Under the pieces are notes generated by a model that made no database searches, was not told the DNA's origin, and worked only from the letters and a program-made list of their open reading frames with translations. Shown here in pieces: positions 1 to 7,541 of a stretch of DNA of 64,000 nt. The stretch comes from Crocosphaera watsonii WH 8501. Its GTDB lineage: Bacteria > Cyanobacteriota > Cyanobacteriia > Cyanobacteriales > Microcystaceae. Numbering within the stretch: the stretch's first letter is position 1; every line of letters begins with the position of its first letter. The DNA is taken from contig NZ_AADV02000004.1 of NCBI RefSeq assembly GCF_000167195.1, positions 57,979 through 121,978 of the forward strand, read 5' to 3'. Position numbers and translations under genes: made by a program.

Positions 1-1
1 C

Positions 2-555
2 GAAGCTGGCAGTGGTTTTGAGTTCGTCTCGAAAATTGTTGGGGGGGTAATTCCCAAAGAATTATAGGACCGGCCGAACAAGTTATGAAAGAAGCCTGTG
101 ACTCAGGTATTATTGCCGGTTATCCCTTGATTGATGTTAAAGTCAGCTTAGTGGATGGTTCTTTCCATGACGTTGACTCCTCAGAAATGGCCTTTAAGAT
201 CGCCGGTTCTATGGCCATTCGAGATGCAGTCAAAAAAGCTTCTCCCATTCTCCTCGAACCCATGATGGAGGTTGAAGTAGAAGTCCCAGAAGACTTCTTA
301 GGCGATGTGATCGGAGACCTCAACTCCCGTCGCGGTAACATCGAAGGGATGAACACGGAAGACGGACTTGCCAAGCTTTCTGCTAACGTCCCACTAGCAG
401 AAATGTTTGGTTATGCGACCGATATTCGGTCAAAAACCCAAGGACGGGGAATCTTCTCCATGGAATTTAGCCATTACGCAGAAGTTCCTCGCAACGTCGC
501 TGAAGCGATCGTCCTTAGAAACACAGGGAACGCCTACATTTACGACAGTGAATGA
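2..555 (+). CDS. fusA: Elongation factor G, C-terminal part, with an apparent frameshift
   Basis: EF-G is the ribosomal translocase GTPase of translation elongation. Only about the last 180 residues are here; the GTPase domain lies upstream of the window. The segment reads [15 protein letters not shown] in frame 2, then [16 protein letters not shown] onward in frame 1, so one base appears to be missing near positions 59-64, where the family has a Tyr-Ile pair. The rest (domain IV/V, with [18 protein letters not shown]) is intact and ends at TGA. Its neighbours tuf and rpsJ are the expected str-operon order. Because this is an essential gene in its normal place, a sequencing or assembly error is more likely than a real lesion. 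Confidence 0.93.
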
Positions 556-678
556 TTAATTATTTAGGAATCAGTGCATAGTTAACCATTGATAGTGGAT
601 AATAGACTATGGGTCACTGGTGACTGAAAAAGATCACTGCTTAGAATACAGAAGACAAAAAAAAGGAACAGTTAATTC

Positions 679-1908
679 ATGGCACGCGAAAAATTTGAAC
701 GGACTAAACCCCACGTTAACATCGGTACTGTTGGTCACGTTGACCACGGTAAAACAACCTTAACCGCTGCTATTACCATGACATTAGCGGCGGCAGGTAA
801 AGCAAAAGCCCGTAATTACGAAGATATTGATGCAGCCCCCGAAGAAAAAGCACGGGGTATCACCATCAACACTGCTCACGTTGAGTACGAAACAGATAAC
901 CGTCACTATGCTCACGTTGACTGTCCGGGTCACGCTGACTATGTGAAAAACATGATCACCGGAGCAGCACAGATGGACGGTGGAATCTTAGTAGTATCTG
1001 CTGCTGATGGTCCCATGCCCCAAACCCGTGAACACATCCTCTTAGCTAAACAGGTTGGGGTTCCTGGTCTTGTGGTTTTCTTGAACAAAAAAGACCAAGT
1101 GGATGATGAAGAACTGCTCGAACTCGTAGAACTCGAAGTAAGAGAACTTCTCAGTGAGTATGATTTTCCTGGGGATGATATTCCTATCGTTTCTGGATCT
1201 GCTTTAATGGCAGTGGAAGCTCTCAAAGAGAATCCTAACATCGGTCCAGGAGAGAATGAATGGACAGATCAAATCCTCAAACTGATGGAAAATGTTGATT
1301 CCTATATTGCAGAACCTCCACGAGAAGTTGATGAACCTTTATTAATGGCAGTGGAAGACGTATTCTCCATTACTGGACGGGGAACTGTTGCCACCGGACG
1401 GATTGAACGGGGTAAAGTGAAAGTGGGCGAAACCGTCGAGATTGTTGGAGTTAGAGAAACTCGTAGTACCACTGTAACTGGGGTGGAAATGTTCCAAAAA
1501 TCCCTAGACGAAGGATTAGCAGGGGATAACGTTGGTTTACTCTTACGGGGTATTCAAAAAGAAGACATCGAACGGGGAATGGTTATCGCTAAACCCGGTT
1601 CTATTACTCCTCATACCAAGTTTGAAGGAGAGGTTTACGTTCTGACTAAGGAAGAAGGGGGTCGTCACACACCTTTCTTCAAGAACTATCGCCCTCAGTT
1701 CTATGTACGAACCACCGACGTAACCGGAACCATTGAAGACTACACTGCTGACGATGGTAGTGCCGTAGAAATGGTTATGCCTGGCGATCGCATTAAAATG
1801 ACTGTACAGTTAATTAATGCTATTGCTGTTGAACAAGGAATGCGTTTTGCGATTCGTGAAGGTGGCCGTACTATCGGTGCAGGTGTTGTTTCTAAGATTC
1901 TTGAGTAG
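679..1908 (+). CDS. tuf: Elongation factor Tu
   Basis: EF-Tu is a 409-residue GTPase that delivers aminoacyl-tRNA to the ribosome. The G1 motif GHVDHGKT is near residue 19, the DCPGH G3 motif near residue 81, and NKKD near residue 136. Domains 2 and 3 follow, with [13 protein letters not shown] and the usual ending [14 protein letters not shown]. Length and start ([14 protein letters not shown]) match cyanobacterial EF-Tu. It lies 123 bp after fusA and is followed by a strong hairpin before rpsJ. The codon pattern is regular, as expected for a highly expressed gene. It ends in TAG. Confidence 0.99.
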   Translation: MAREKFERTKPHVNIGTVGHVDHGKTTLTAAITMTLAAAGKAKARNYEDIDAAPEEKARGITINTAHVEYETDNRHYAHVDCPGHADYVKNMITGAAQMDGGILVVSAADGPMPQTREHILLAKQVGVPGLVVFLNKKDQVDDEELLELVELEVRELLSEYDFPGDDIPIVSGSALMAVEALKENPNIGPGENEWTDQILKLMENVDSYIAEPPREVDEPLLMAVEDVFSITGRGTVATGRIERGKVKVGETVEIVGVRETRSTTVTGVEMFQKSLDEGLAGDNVGLLLRGIQKEDIERGMVIAKPGSITPHTKFEGEVYVLTKEEGGRHTPFFKNYRPQFYVRTTDVTGTIEDYTADDGSAVEMVMPGDRIKMTVQLINAIAVEQGMRFAIREGGRTIGAGVVSKILE

Positions 1909-1926
1909 GACAACCAAACATTGAAT

Positions 1927-1961
1927 AAGTGACCAGTTAAGGTAAGTTTAACTGGTCACTT
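1927..1961 (+). terminator. Strong hairpin between tuf and rpsJ
   Basis: A perfect 14-bp inverted repeat (AAGTGACCAGTTAA at 1927-1940 and its complement at 1948-1961) with a 7-nt loop is followed by AATTTT. The U-tract is short, so this may attenuate rather than fully terminate transcription into rpsJ. Confidence 0.65.
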
Positions 1962-2016
1962 AATTTTCTCAAAATATCTATTGCTGTAAATTCTTGAACC
2001 TTGACAATTAAACATT

Positions 2017-2334
2017 ATGGCCACTTTAGCACAACAAAAAATCCGCATCCGTTTAAAAGCTTTTGACCGTCGTTTATTAGATACTTCTTGTGAAAAAATT
2101 GTCGATACCGCTAACCGTACCGACGCAACGGCCATCGGACCAATACCTTTACCGACAAAAAGACGGATCTATTGTGTTCTGCGATCGCCCCACGTTGATA
2201 AAGACTCACGGGAACATTTTGAAACGAGAACCCATAGACGCATTATCGATATTTATCAGCCTTCTTCTAAGACTATTGATGCTTTGATGAAACTTGATCT
2301 TCCGGCTGGTGTGGAAATCGAAGTTAAACTATAG
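2017..2334 (+). CDS. rpsJ: 30S ribosomal protein S10
   Basis: S10 is a 105-residue protein of the small ribosomal subunit head that also joins NusB in antitermination. The sequence shows the family core [14 protein letters not shown] near the start, the long loop region [18 protein letters not shown], and [35 protein letters not shown] at the end. It follows tuf, the standard cyanobacterial arrangement. No strong Shine-Dalgarno sequence is visible before the ATG. It ends in TAG and is followed by a terminator hairpin. Confidence 0.99.
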   Translation: MATLAQQKIRIRLKAFDRRLLDTSCEKIVDTANRTDATAIGPIPLPTKRRIYCVLRSPHVDKDSREHFETRTHRRIIDIYQPSSKTIDALMKLDLPAGVEIEVKL

Positions 2335-2346
2335 TTTGCATAAACT

Positions 2347-2375
2347 ACGCCTACTCCCTACGCTGAAGTAGGCGT
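2347..2375 (+). terminator. Terminator after rpsJ
   Basis: A perfect 9-bp stem, ACGCCTACT (2347-2355) and AGTAGGCGT (2367-2375), is followed by TTCTGATTT. It lies 12 bp after the rpsJ stop and probably ends the str-operon transcript. Confidence 0.7.
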
Positions 2376-2496
2376 TTCTGATTTGACACAGGCAGTAACT
2401 TATATGTTACTATTCAAAACTCTTCACAACTGTTCTGAAAGTGAACTTGAACAAGCTGCAAAAAACTCCATGTCCCTATCTGAAACATAACAAGTC

Positions 2497-3045
2497 ATGA
2501 TCAGAGAAATATTAGACACTGTAGATGTAGAGTGGTGTACACAGAGCATTACTAAAGCACAAAGAATGTATCCATCTTTAAGTATGTTTGGGCTAGGAAA
2601 AGGTGATGATTTTTCTACTTCTCAAGAGGCTTTTATCCAAATTAGTAGATGCAGAGAATTTCTTAGGCACTGTCCAAGAACTAAAAATATTAATACAAAT
2701 CGAAGTTCTTATGGATATAAACACTTAGTAGAAAACTGGCTTTGTCTTTTTCTTAAAAAATATTACTCAGATGATGAAAAATGCCCTAATTTTTATATTA
2801 GTAATGGAAGTTTTATAGTAGCAGCTATTGGTGAAAATTTTGATACAAAAAGATATGATCCTAATATGTATTTTAATATTGGCAAAATCCGTGACTTTCC
2901 TTTTGCAGAAGAAACTAATTCTTATAAGTGTAAAAGAACCCCTACAAAGTTTCAAATTATAACAGAAACTAATCGTTTTGCTTTTCAAGATCCTCTTGAA
3001 GCTTATGAACATCTTTATTGTTTAAATCAATTATCATCAACATAA
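2497..3045 (+). CDS. Hypothetical protein, 182 residues
   Basis: I do not recognise this family. The product is soluble-looking, with no signal peptide and no membrane segment, and is rich in aromatic residues and cysteines. It has a relatively charged N-terminal half and a segment reading YDPNMYFNIGKIRDFPF in the second half. The ORF is AT-rich compared with the ribosomal genes just upstream and is followed by repeat-rich DNA, so it may be an accessory gene. The ATG at 2497 gives the longest frame; no good Shine-Dalgarno sequence is seen. Function unknown. Confidence 0.55.
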   Translation: MIREILDTVDVEWCTQSITKAQRMYPSLSMFGLGKGDDFSTSQEAFIQISRCREFLRHCPRTKNINTNRSSYGYKHLVENWLCLFLKKYYSDDEKCPNFYISNGSFIVAAIGENFDTKRYDPNMYFNIGKIRDFPFAEETNSYKCKRTPTKFQIITETNRFAFQDPLEAYEHLYCLNQLSST

Positions 3046-3173
3046 TATAAATTTGAGGATGGATCTCATTGAGGCTAAGCATGATATTTTCATGTTAACT
3101 ACTGCAAATTTTTTTTCCATAGCGCGATCGCTTATAGCGTTTCTTAGACTTATGAGGTACACCCTACCCTCCT

Positions 3174-3201
3174 GTAGAGACTTTGCATGCAACGTCTCTA
3201 C
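3174..3201. repeat. Palindromic dispersed repeat
   Basis: Arms GTAGAGAC (3174-3181) and GTCTCTAC (3194-3201) surround a core containing TTGCATGCAA. This form is typical of small hairpin repeats scattered in cyanobacterial intergenic DNA. Confidence 0.7.
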
Positions 3202-3307
3202 CAAAAACTATGTACCGTTCGGAGCCGCGCTCACGGCGAAGCCTCACGAGTATGAGAAGTGCTATATAGCGTTTCTCGGACTCAATATGTACACCTAATA
3301 TCGCGCT

Positions 3308-3338
3308 TCCGAACTCCGAACTCCGAACTCCGAACTCC
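3308..3338. repeat. Heptamer tandem repeat TCCGAAC
   Basis: Four consecutive TCCGAAC units plus a partial fifth. The same unit on the opposite strand (GGAGTTC) recurs near 35868-35891. This is a short tandemly repeated repetitive (STRR-type) sequence. Confidence 0.85.
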
Positions 3339-3455
3339 TAAAACTAGAAAACTGTGTACCTCAAAAGTATGAGAAGTGCTATATAAAACGTAGCTATTGA
3401 AATACTTTCCTAACTATTGCAACCATTCTTAAAACCATTAGCCACAACTAAAATG

Positions 3456-3481
3456 TGTCCCCTTTACCTATGGTGGGGACA
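3456..3481 (-). terminator. Hairpin downstream of the thioredoxin gene
   Basis: TGTCCCC (3456-3462) pairs with GGGGACA (3475-3481), 26 bp beyond the stop of the minus-strand thioredoxin gene. On the minus strand it is followed by CATTTTAG, a weak U-tract. Confidence 0.5.
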
Positions 3482-3507
3482 TTATAGAAAAATTTTTAGG
3501 TCAAATA

Positions 3508-3849
3508 TTATGCAGATCGAGGCCAAGTATTCATTCTAACCTGATTTAACTGTTGTATCAGTTCATCTCTTCCCTTTATTTCTTCGATGCGCTGAATAAT
3601 TCTTCCCTGATTAAACAGAATTAAAGTAGGTAAGTTTTTTAAGCGATAAGTATTAGCTAATTGAAAATTATTGTCAGCATTAATACTAACCACTTCTAGG
3701 GGGTTATCCCATTCCTTTTGAATCTTATCGAGAAAGGGATTAATTAATAGACATACCCCACACCACGGGGCCCAGAAGTTGACGAGAACAGGGTTAGGAG
3801 ACTCTAGAACAACGTGGGAAAAATTGCGATCGTTAACAGACAACATCAT
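3508..3849 (-). CDS. Thioredoxin-family protein with WCGVC active site
   Basis: A 113-residue single-domain thioredoxin fold, likely a cytosolic thiol-disulfide oxidoreductase. The active site reads FWAPWCGVC near residue 30, in place of the canonical WCGPC, and the cis-proline lies in KNLPTLILF near residue 77. A Pro-to-Val (or Leu) change in the CxxC loop is found, as far as I recall, in the cyanobacterium-specific TrxC group, whose redox role is unclear. The change is expected to alter redox potential. The gene stands alone, with a hairpin downstream. The family call is strong; the TrxC subgroup is an inference. Confidence 0.88.
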   Translation of the reverse strand: MMLSVNDRNFSHVVLESPNPVLVNFWAPWCGVCLLINPFLDKIQKEWDNPLEVVSINADNNFQLANTYRLKNLPTLILFNQGRIIQRIEEIKGRDELIQQLNQVRMNTWPRSA

Positions 3850-3996
3850 TGATTCAGTTGTGTTTATCTTCTTTTTATAAAATACTTTGAACTATACTAC
3901 ATCCATTTACCCTATTCTGGCAATAGAATTTTCGGCACGGGGATCACCAATATCCGCTTTGCTCTTGATTGGGGATCGGGTAGGGTTCAAAATATC

Positions 3997-4055
3997 AGCT
4001 AGGAATATTTACTCATGTTTCAAAATATAAACATAAATCAATTCCGTTCCTAGCT
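3997..4055 (-). terminator. Possible terminator after the SGNH hydrolase gene
   Basis: AGCTAGGAA (3997-4005) and TTCCTAGCT (4047-4055) form a perfect 9-bp stem with a long (41-nt) loop, just beyond the stop of the minus-strand gene. The long loop makes a classical terminator uncertain. Confidence 0.35.
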
Positions 4056-4068
4056 CAATCATAAATCT

Positions 4069-5268
4069 TTAGTCTGGTTTTGTACAAACTTTTTCGCTGA
4101 TCATTTCTCCTGCTAGTTTGTGGCCGGACTTATTCCAGTGACCACTCCCCATGATCGTGTTATCAAACCCGTGTAAAAATACTTGGTTTTTATCCGCATG
4201 GGATTGAAATAAAGGGGCTAAACTTAGCACTTCAAACCCCTGTTGTTTTCCTAAGTCTGTAATACGTTCTTCGGGGTAAAAGGTATCTTTGACCTCTGCT
4301 TGCTTAAAATATTGCTCTCGATAAGCAGCATCAGGATAAACTTGAGCAGGGTTACTTAATGTTACTACCAATAAATCTGAGTTCATGGACTGGGTTTCTA
4401 GTTGAATTAATTTAATTAATTCTTCTGTAATATTCCATGCTTCTTGCCAGTTGGGATCGCTATTTTTGTATAGTTCTGGGTTAAAATCTAGATATTGAAG
4501 TACATCTTTATTCTCTGTTTCTGTTTGACTACCTAATAACTGACGACGTTTTTTCATCGCCACTCTTGTTTCGTTGACTAATTGCAAAATACGAGAGTTA
4601 TTGATGGTTGAGAAAATAGCTCTTCTGGTCAAACTATTTCGCCATTGATAGGTTTCTGTTTCCTTAAAAGATAAATCCATAACATATTTACCCTCTTTTT
4701 TAAGCAAAAAGGGACTAAATCTATCATCAGGACTTAGGTTTTTGGAGTTATTAATAATATCATTACCAGTGAAAACAGCTAGGACAACTAAATCAGGAGA
4801 ATATTCACTAACATGATGTTTTAGAGTCATATATTCTTGTGCTGTACCATAGTCCCCCACACCAAAATTAATCACCTCAATATTTTGGTTTTGAAATCTT
4901 TGACATTGAGGTAATTTAGTTTCCATTAATGACCAAAAAGTATCCTCTGCATTGACTTGTATTGCTTCAGCGAATGAGTCACCAATAAGAGCAATTCTCA
5001 AGGTATTGTCGGGCTTTTCTTTACTATATTCTTTATCCCTCAATCCATCTTTATTAACAGCTATCCAACCTTTTCCTTCGTGTTTCCACCATCCCGATAT
5101 TCCTGGGATTAAAGCATGGCCACGATGGGGATCAGCTTGATAGAAACTAGGGTAAGCAATACCCATAATTCTCAAGGCAATTTCTCCAACTATTAGAGCA
5201 AAAATTGCCCCTCCTAATCCTAATAAAAGATTAGCACTGATTTGTTTAAACTTGTTTGATTTAGGCAT
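4069..5268 (-). CDS. Membrane-anchored SGNH/GDSL-type hydrolase
   Basis: This 399-residue protein has one N-terminal membrane segment (about residues 12-32, LLLGLGGAIFALIVGEIAL), so the catalytic domain probably faces the periplasm. SGNH blocks are visible: GDS in IALIGDSFAEA (block I), VINFGVGDYGTAQ (block II), FTGNDI with the block III Asn, and HWNKSGHKLAGEMI, which supplies the block V His. The family includes esterases and O-acetyltransferases acting on sugars or lipids; the substrate is unknown. Its start overlaps the end of the upstream ABC ATPase gene by 8 bp, so the two are translationally coupled. A role in polysaccharide modification is possible but is an inference. Confidence 0.82.
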   Translation of the reverse strand: MPKSNKFKQISANLLLGLGGAIFALIVGEIALRIMGIAYPSFYQADPHRGHALIPGISGWWKHEGKGWIAVNKDGLRDKEYSKEKPDNTLRIALIGDSFAEAIQVNAEDTFWSLMETKLPQCQRFQNQNIEVINFGVGDYGTAQEYMTLKHHVSEYSPDLVVLAVFTGNDIINNSKNLSPDDRFSPFLLKKEGKYVMDLSFKETETYQWRNSLTRRAIFSTINNSRILQLVNETRVAMKKRRQLLGSQTETENKDVLQYLDFNPELYKNSDPNWQEAWNITEELIKLIQLETQSMNSDLLVVTLSNPAQVYPDAAYREQYFKQAEVKDTFYPEERITDLGKQQGFEVLSLAPLFQSHADKNQVFLHGFDNTIMGSGHWNKSGHKLAGEMISEKVCTKPD

Positions 5269-6499
5269 AATTTAAAATTTCACTTTTTAATAAAGATTGT
5301 TCACTTTCTCGGTCAAAAAGATGTATTTTTTCTTGATTAAAAGACAACCATAATGTCTCCCCTATTTTGACTGATTGCTCTTCCTGGAGACGGACAATAA
5401 TTTGTGAAGATGTATCTTGCAAAGTCTCTGTAAATAAATAAACTTCATTCCCTAAATTTTCTAATAACTTCACTTTAACTTGTAAATTTTGAGGACTAGA
5501 ATTCCCTAGAGTAATATGTTCAGGACGAATACCAAATATAGCAGATTTTTTATTATATTCTTTTAAATATTCTTGCCAAGCTGGAGGAATACTCAAGCTA
5601 AATTCACGGTGACTAATTTGTAAAGGATAGTCAATGGTAACGGGTAAAAAGTTCATCGGTGGGGTTCCAATAAAACTAGCTACGAAACAGTTAGCAGGAT
5701 AATGATATAGTTCCAAAGGAGAAGCAACCTGTTGAATTTTACCTTTATTCATAACAGCAATGCGCTCACCCATGGTCATAGCTTCTACTTGATCATGAGT
5801 AACATAGACAGTAGTAATGCCGAGTTTACGCTGTAATTGCACAATTTGAGAACGAGTTTCAGCCCTGAGAGTTGCATCCAAATTAGACATAGGTTCATCC
5901 ATCAAAAAAACTTGAGGATTTCTAGCGATCGCCCGTCCTAAAGCCACCCGTTGTTTTTGACCTCCTGATAAATCTTTTGGCAAGCGGTTTAATAGGGATT
6001 CTAACTGTAATAATTGAGCAACTTGATAAACTTTTTGATTAATCCTTGTTTCTATTGCTGAATGATAACGAAATTGCTTAGGAAACGTCTTTGTTAAACC
6101 CATTAACCCTTTTTCCAGTCCTGCCGGCAAAACCGACTTATTCCCCTCCTTTAGCCCTTGGTTCATACGACGTAACCCAAAAGCAATATTATCATAAACA
6201 TTGAGATGGGGATAAAGAGCATAATTTTGGAATACCATAGCAATATCCCGTTGTTTAGGTGGTAAATGAGTAACATTTTCTTCCCCTACAAAAATGTTGC
6301 CAGAAGTAGCAGTTTCCAGTCCAGCAATCATCCGTAAAAGGGTACTTTTTCCGCAACCAGAAGGACCCACCAAAACCATAAATTCACCATCGGTTATTTC
6401 TAGATCAATATGGTGTAAAACCTTGATCTGATCTCCCTTTGACTTTCCCTCTCCCTGGGGAAAACTTTTATTGATATCCTTTAGAGTAACTTTGGCCAC
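5261..6499 (-). CDS. Sugar-type ABC transporter ATP-binding protein (UgpC/MalK-like)
   Basis: A 412-residue ATPase of the CUT1 sugar-importer group. Walker A GPSGCGKST lies near residue 43, the Q-loop in VFQNYALYPHLN near residue 90, the signature LSGGQKQR near residue 178, Walker B VFLMDEPMSNLDA, and the H-loop in YVTHDQVEAMT. A C-terminal TOBE/regulatory region of about 150 residues follows, including IFGIRPEHI. An extra segment of roughly 40 residues sits between the Q-loop and the signature (around MNQGLKEGNKS), longer than usual in MalK. No permease or binding-protein gene is adjacent, so it probably serves permeases encoded elsewhere. It is divergent from hslO. Confidence 0.93.
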   Translation of the reverse strand: MAKVTLKDINKSFPQGEGKSKGDQIKVLHHIDLEITDGEFMVLVGPSGCGKSTLLRMIAGLETATSGNIFVGEENVTHLPPKQRDIAMVFQNYALYPHLNVYDNIAFGLRRMNQGLKEGNKSVLPAGLEKGLMGLTKTFPKQFRYHSAIETRINQKVYQVAQLLQLESLLNRLPKDLSGGQKQRVALGRAIARNPQVFLMDEPMSNLDATLRAETRSQIVQLQRKLGITTVYVTHDQVEAMTMGERIAVMNKGKIQQVASPLELYHYPANCFVASFIGTPPMNFLPVTIDYPLQISHREFSLSIPPAWQEYLKEYNKKSAIFGIRPEHITLGNSSPQNLQVKVKLLENLGNEVYLFTETLQDTSSQIIVRLQEEQSVKIGETLWLSFNQEKIHLFDRESEQSLLKSEILNYA

Positions 6500-6582
6500 G
6501 TTAATACACCAGAATTGTTTGTTTGATATTGTACAGTTTGATTAAGATAAGAAAAAATATATCAAGAAATGTAAGGATTTTC

Positions 6583-7482
6583 ATGGCGGATCAACTTATA
6601 CGGGCAACAGCAGCAGATGGGGGTATTCGGGCCGTTAGCCTAACATCCACCCGACTCACAGAAGAAGCAAGACAACGGCATAAACTGTCTTATGTGGCAA
6701 CAGCGGCCTTGGGACGTACCATGTCAGCCGGTTTATTACTGGCTTCTAGCATGAAAAAAGAAGGTTCCCGTGTCAATATTCGCATTAAAGGAAATGGTCC
6801 ATTGAAAGGGTTATTAGTGGATGCAGGGTTAGACGGAACAGTACGGGGTTATGTTGCCAACCCCAGTATTGAACTACCTCCCAACCACCTCGGGAAGTTA
6901 GATGTTGGGGGAGCGGTTGGCCCAGAAGGTTTTATGTATGTGGTGCGAGATATGGGCTATGGTTATCCTTACTCTAGTACCGTAGAGTTGGTGTCAGGAG
7001 AAATAGGGGACGATGTAACCCACTATTTAGTCACCTCCGAACAAACCCCCTCAGCGTTATTATTGGGGGTATTTGTGGGGGCAAACGGAGTAACAGCAGC
7101 CGGAGGTTTATTGTTACAAGTGATGCCCAAAGCAGCCAGAGATGAGCAGTTAGTAGCCACCTTAGAATCTCGTATTGGTAAGCTTTCGGGGTTTACTCCT
7201 TTATTACGACAAGGGAAGACATTACCAGATATTTTAGAAGAGTTATTAGGAGATTTAGGTTTAGTTATTTTTCCTGATGTTCAAATGTTACGGTTTAATT
7301 GTCCTTGTTCTTTTAGTAGGGTTTTAGGGGCTTTAAAACTATTAGGAGAAGAAGAATTACAAGACATGATTGAAAAAGACGATGGTGCCGAAGCGACTTG
7401 CGAATTTTGTGGAGAAGTTTATCGAGCAGATAGTAATCAATTAGCTCAACTAATCGAAGATTTACGGACAGAATCAGTTTAA
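6583..7482 (+). CDS. hslO: Redox-regulated chaperone Hsp33
   Basis: Hsp33 is a cytosolic holdase activated by oxidation and unfolding of its zinc-binding C-terminus. I chose the ATG at 6583 (MADQLIRATAADGGIRAV), preceded by AAGGA at 6573-6577, which gives the usual length of 299 residues; an upstream in-frame start adds an unlikely leader. The N-terminal substrate-binding region contains LKGLLVDAGLDGTVRGYV. The zinc centre is visible as FNCPCSFSR and CEFCGEVY near the C-terminus, giving CxC and CxxC pairs. A hairpin follows the stop, then an IS1634-type element. Confidence 0.96.
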   Translation: MADQLIRATAADGGIRAVSLTSTRLTEEARQRHKLSYVATAALGRTMSAGLLLASSMKKEGSRVNIRIKGNGPLKGLLVDAGLDGTVRGYVANPSIELPPNHLGKLDVGGAVGPEGFMYVVRDMGYGYPYSSTVELVSGEIGDDVTHYLVTSEQTPSALLLGVFVGANGVTAAGGLLLQVMPKAARDEQLVATLESRIGKLSGFTPLLRQGKTLPDILEELLGDLGLVIFPDVQMLRFNCPCSFSRVLGALKLLGEEELQDMIEKDDGAEATCEFCGEVYRADSNQLAQLIEDLRTESV

Positions 7483-7501
7483 GTTTAAGAAAAAATTTTT
7501 T

Positions 7502-7527
7502 AACCCTTCTCAAGCCTGGGAAGGGTT
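7502..7527 (+). terminator. Hairpin after hslO
   Basis: AACCCTTC (7502-7509) and GAAGGGTT (7520-7527) form an 8-bp stem with a 10-nt loop 19 bp after the hslO stop. No clear U-run follows; an A6/T6 stretch precedes it. Confidence 0.5.
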
Positions 7528-7541
7528 TCGAGTGTTTATAA

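Larger units (their letters stand above)
3046..3507. other. Repeat-rich intergenic region
   Basis: No convincing gene was seen. The stretch holds a palindromic repeat (3174-3201), a heptamer tandem repeat (3308-3338) and two copies of the phrase GTATGAGAAGTGCTATATA (near 3249 and 3367). The 81-codon frame across 3053-3298 is made of these repeats and is not supported. Confidence 0.6.

Noticed and set aside
2404-2490. 28-codon ORF before the 182-residue hypothetical gene
   Set aside because: Too short, no clear ribosome binding site and no recognisable feature.
3053-3298. 81-codon ORF after the 182-residue hypothetical gene
   Set aside because: It is built from intergenic repeats (palindrome and GTGCTATATA phrases) and has no protein-like composition.
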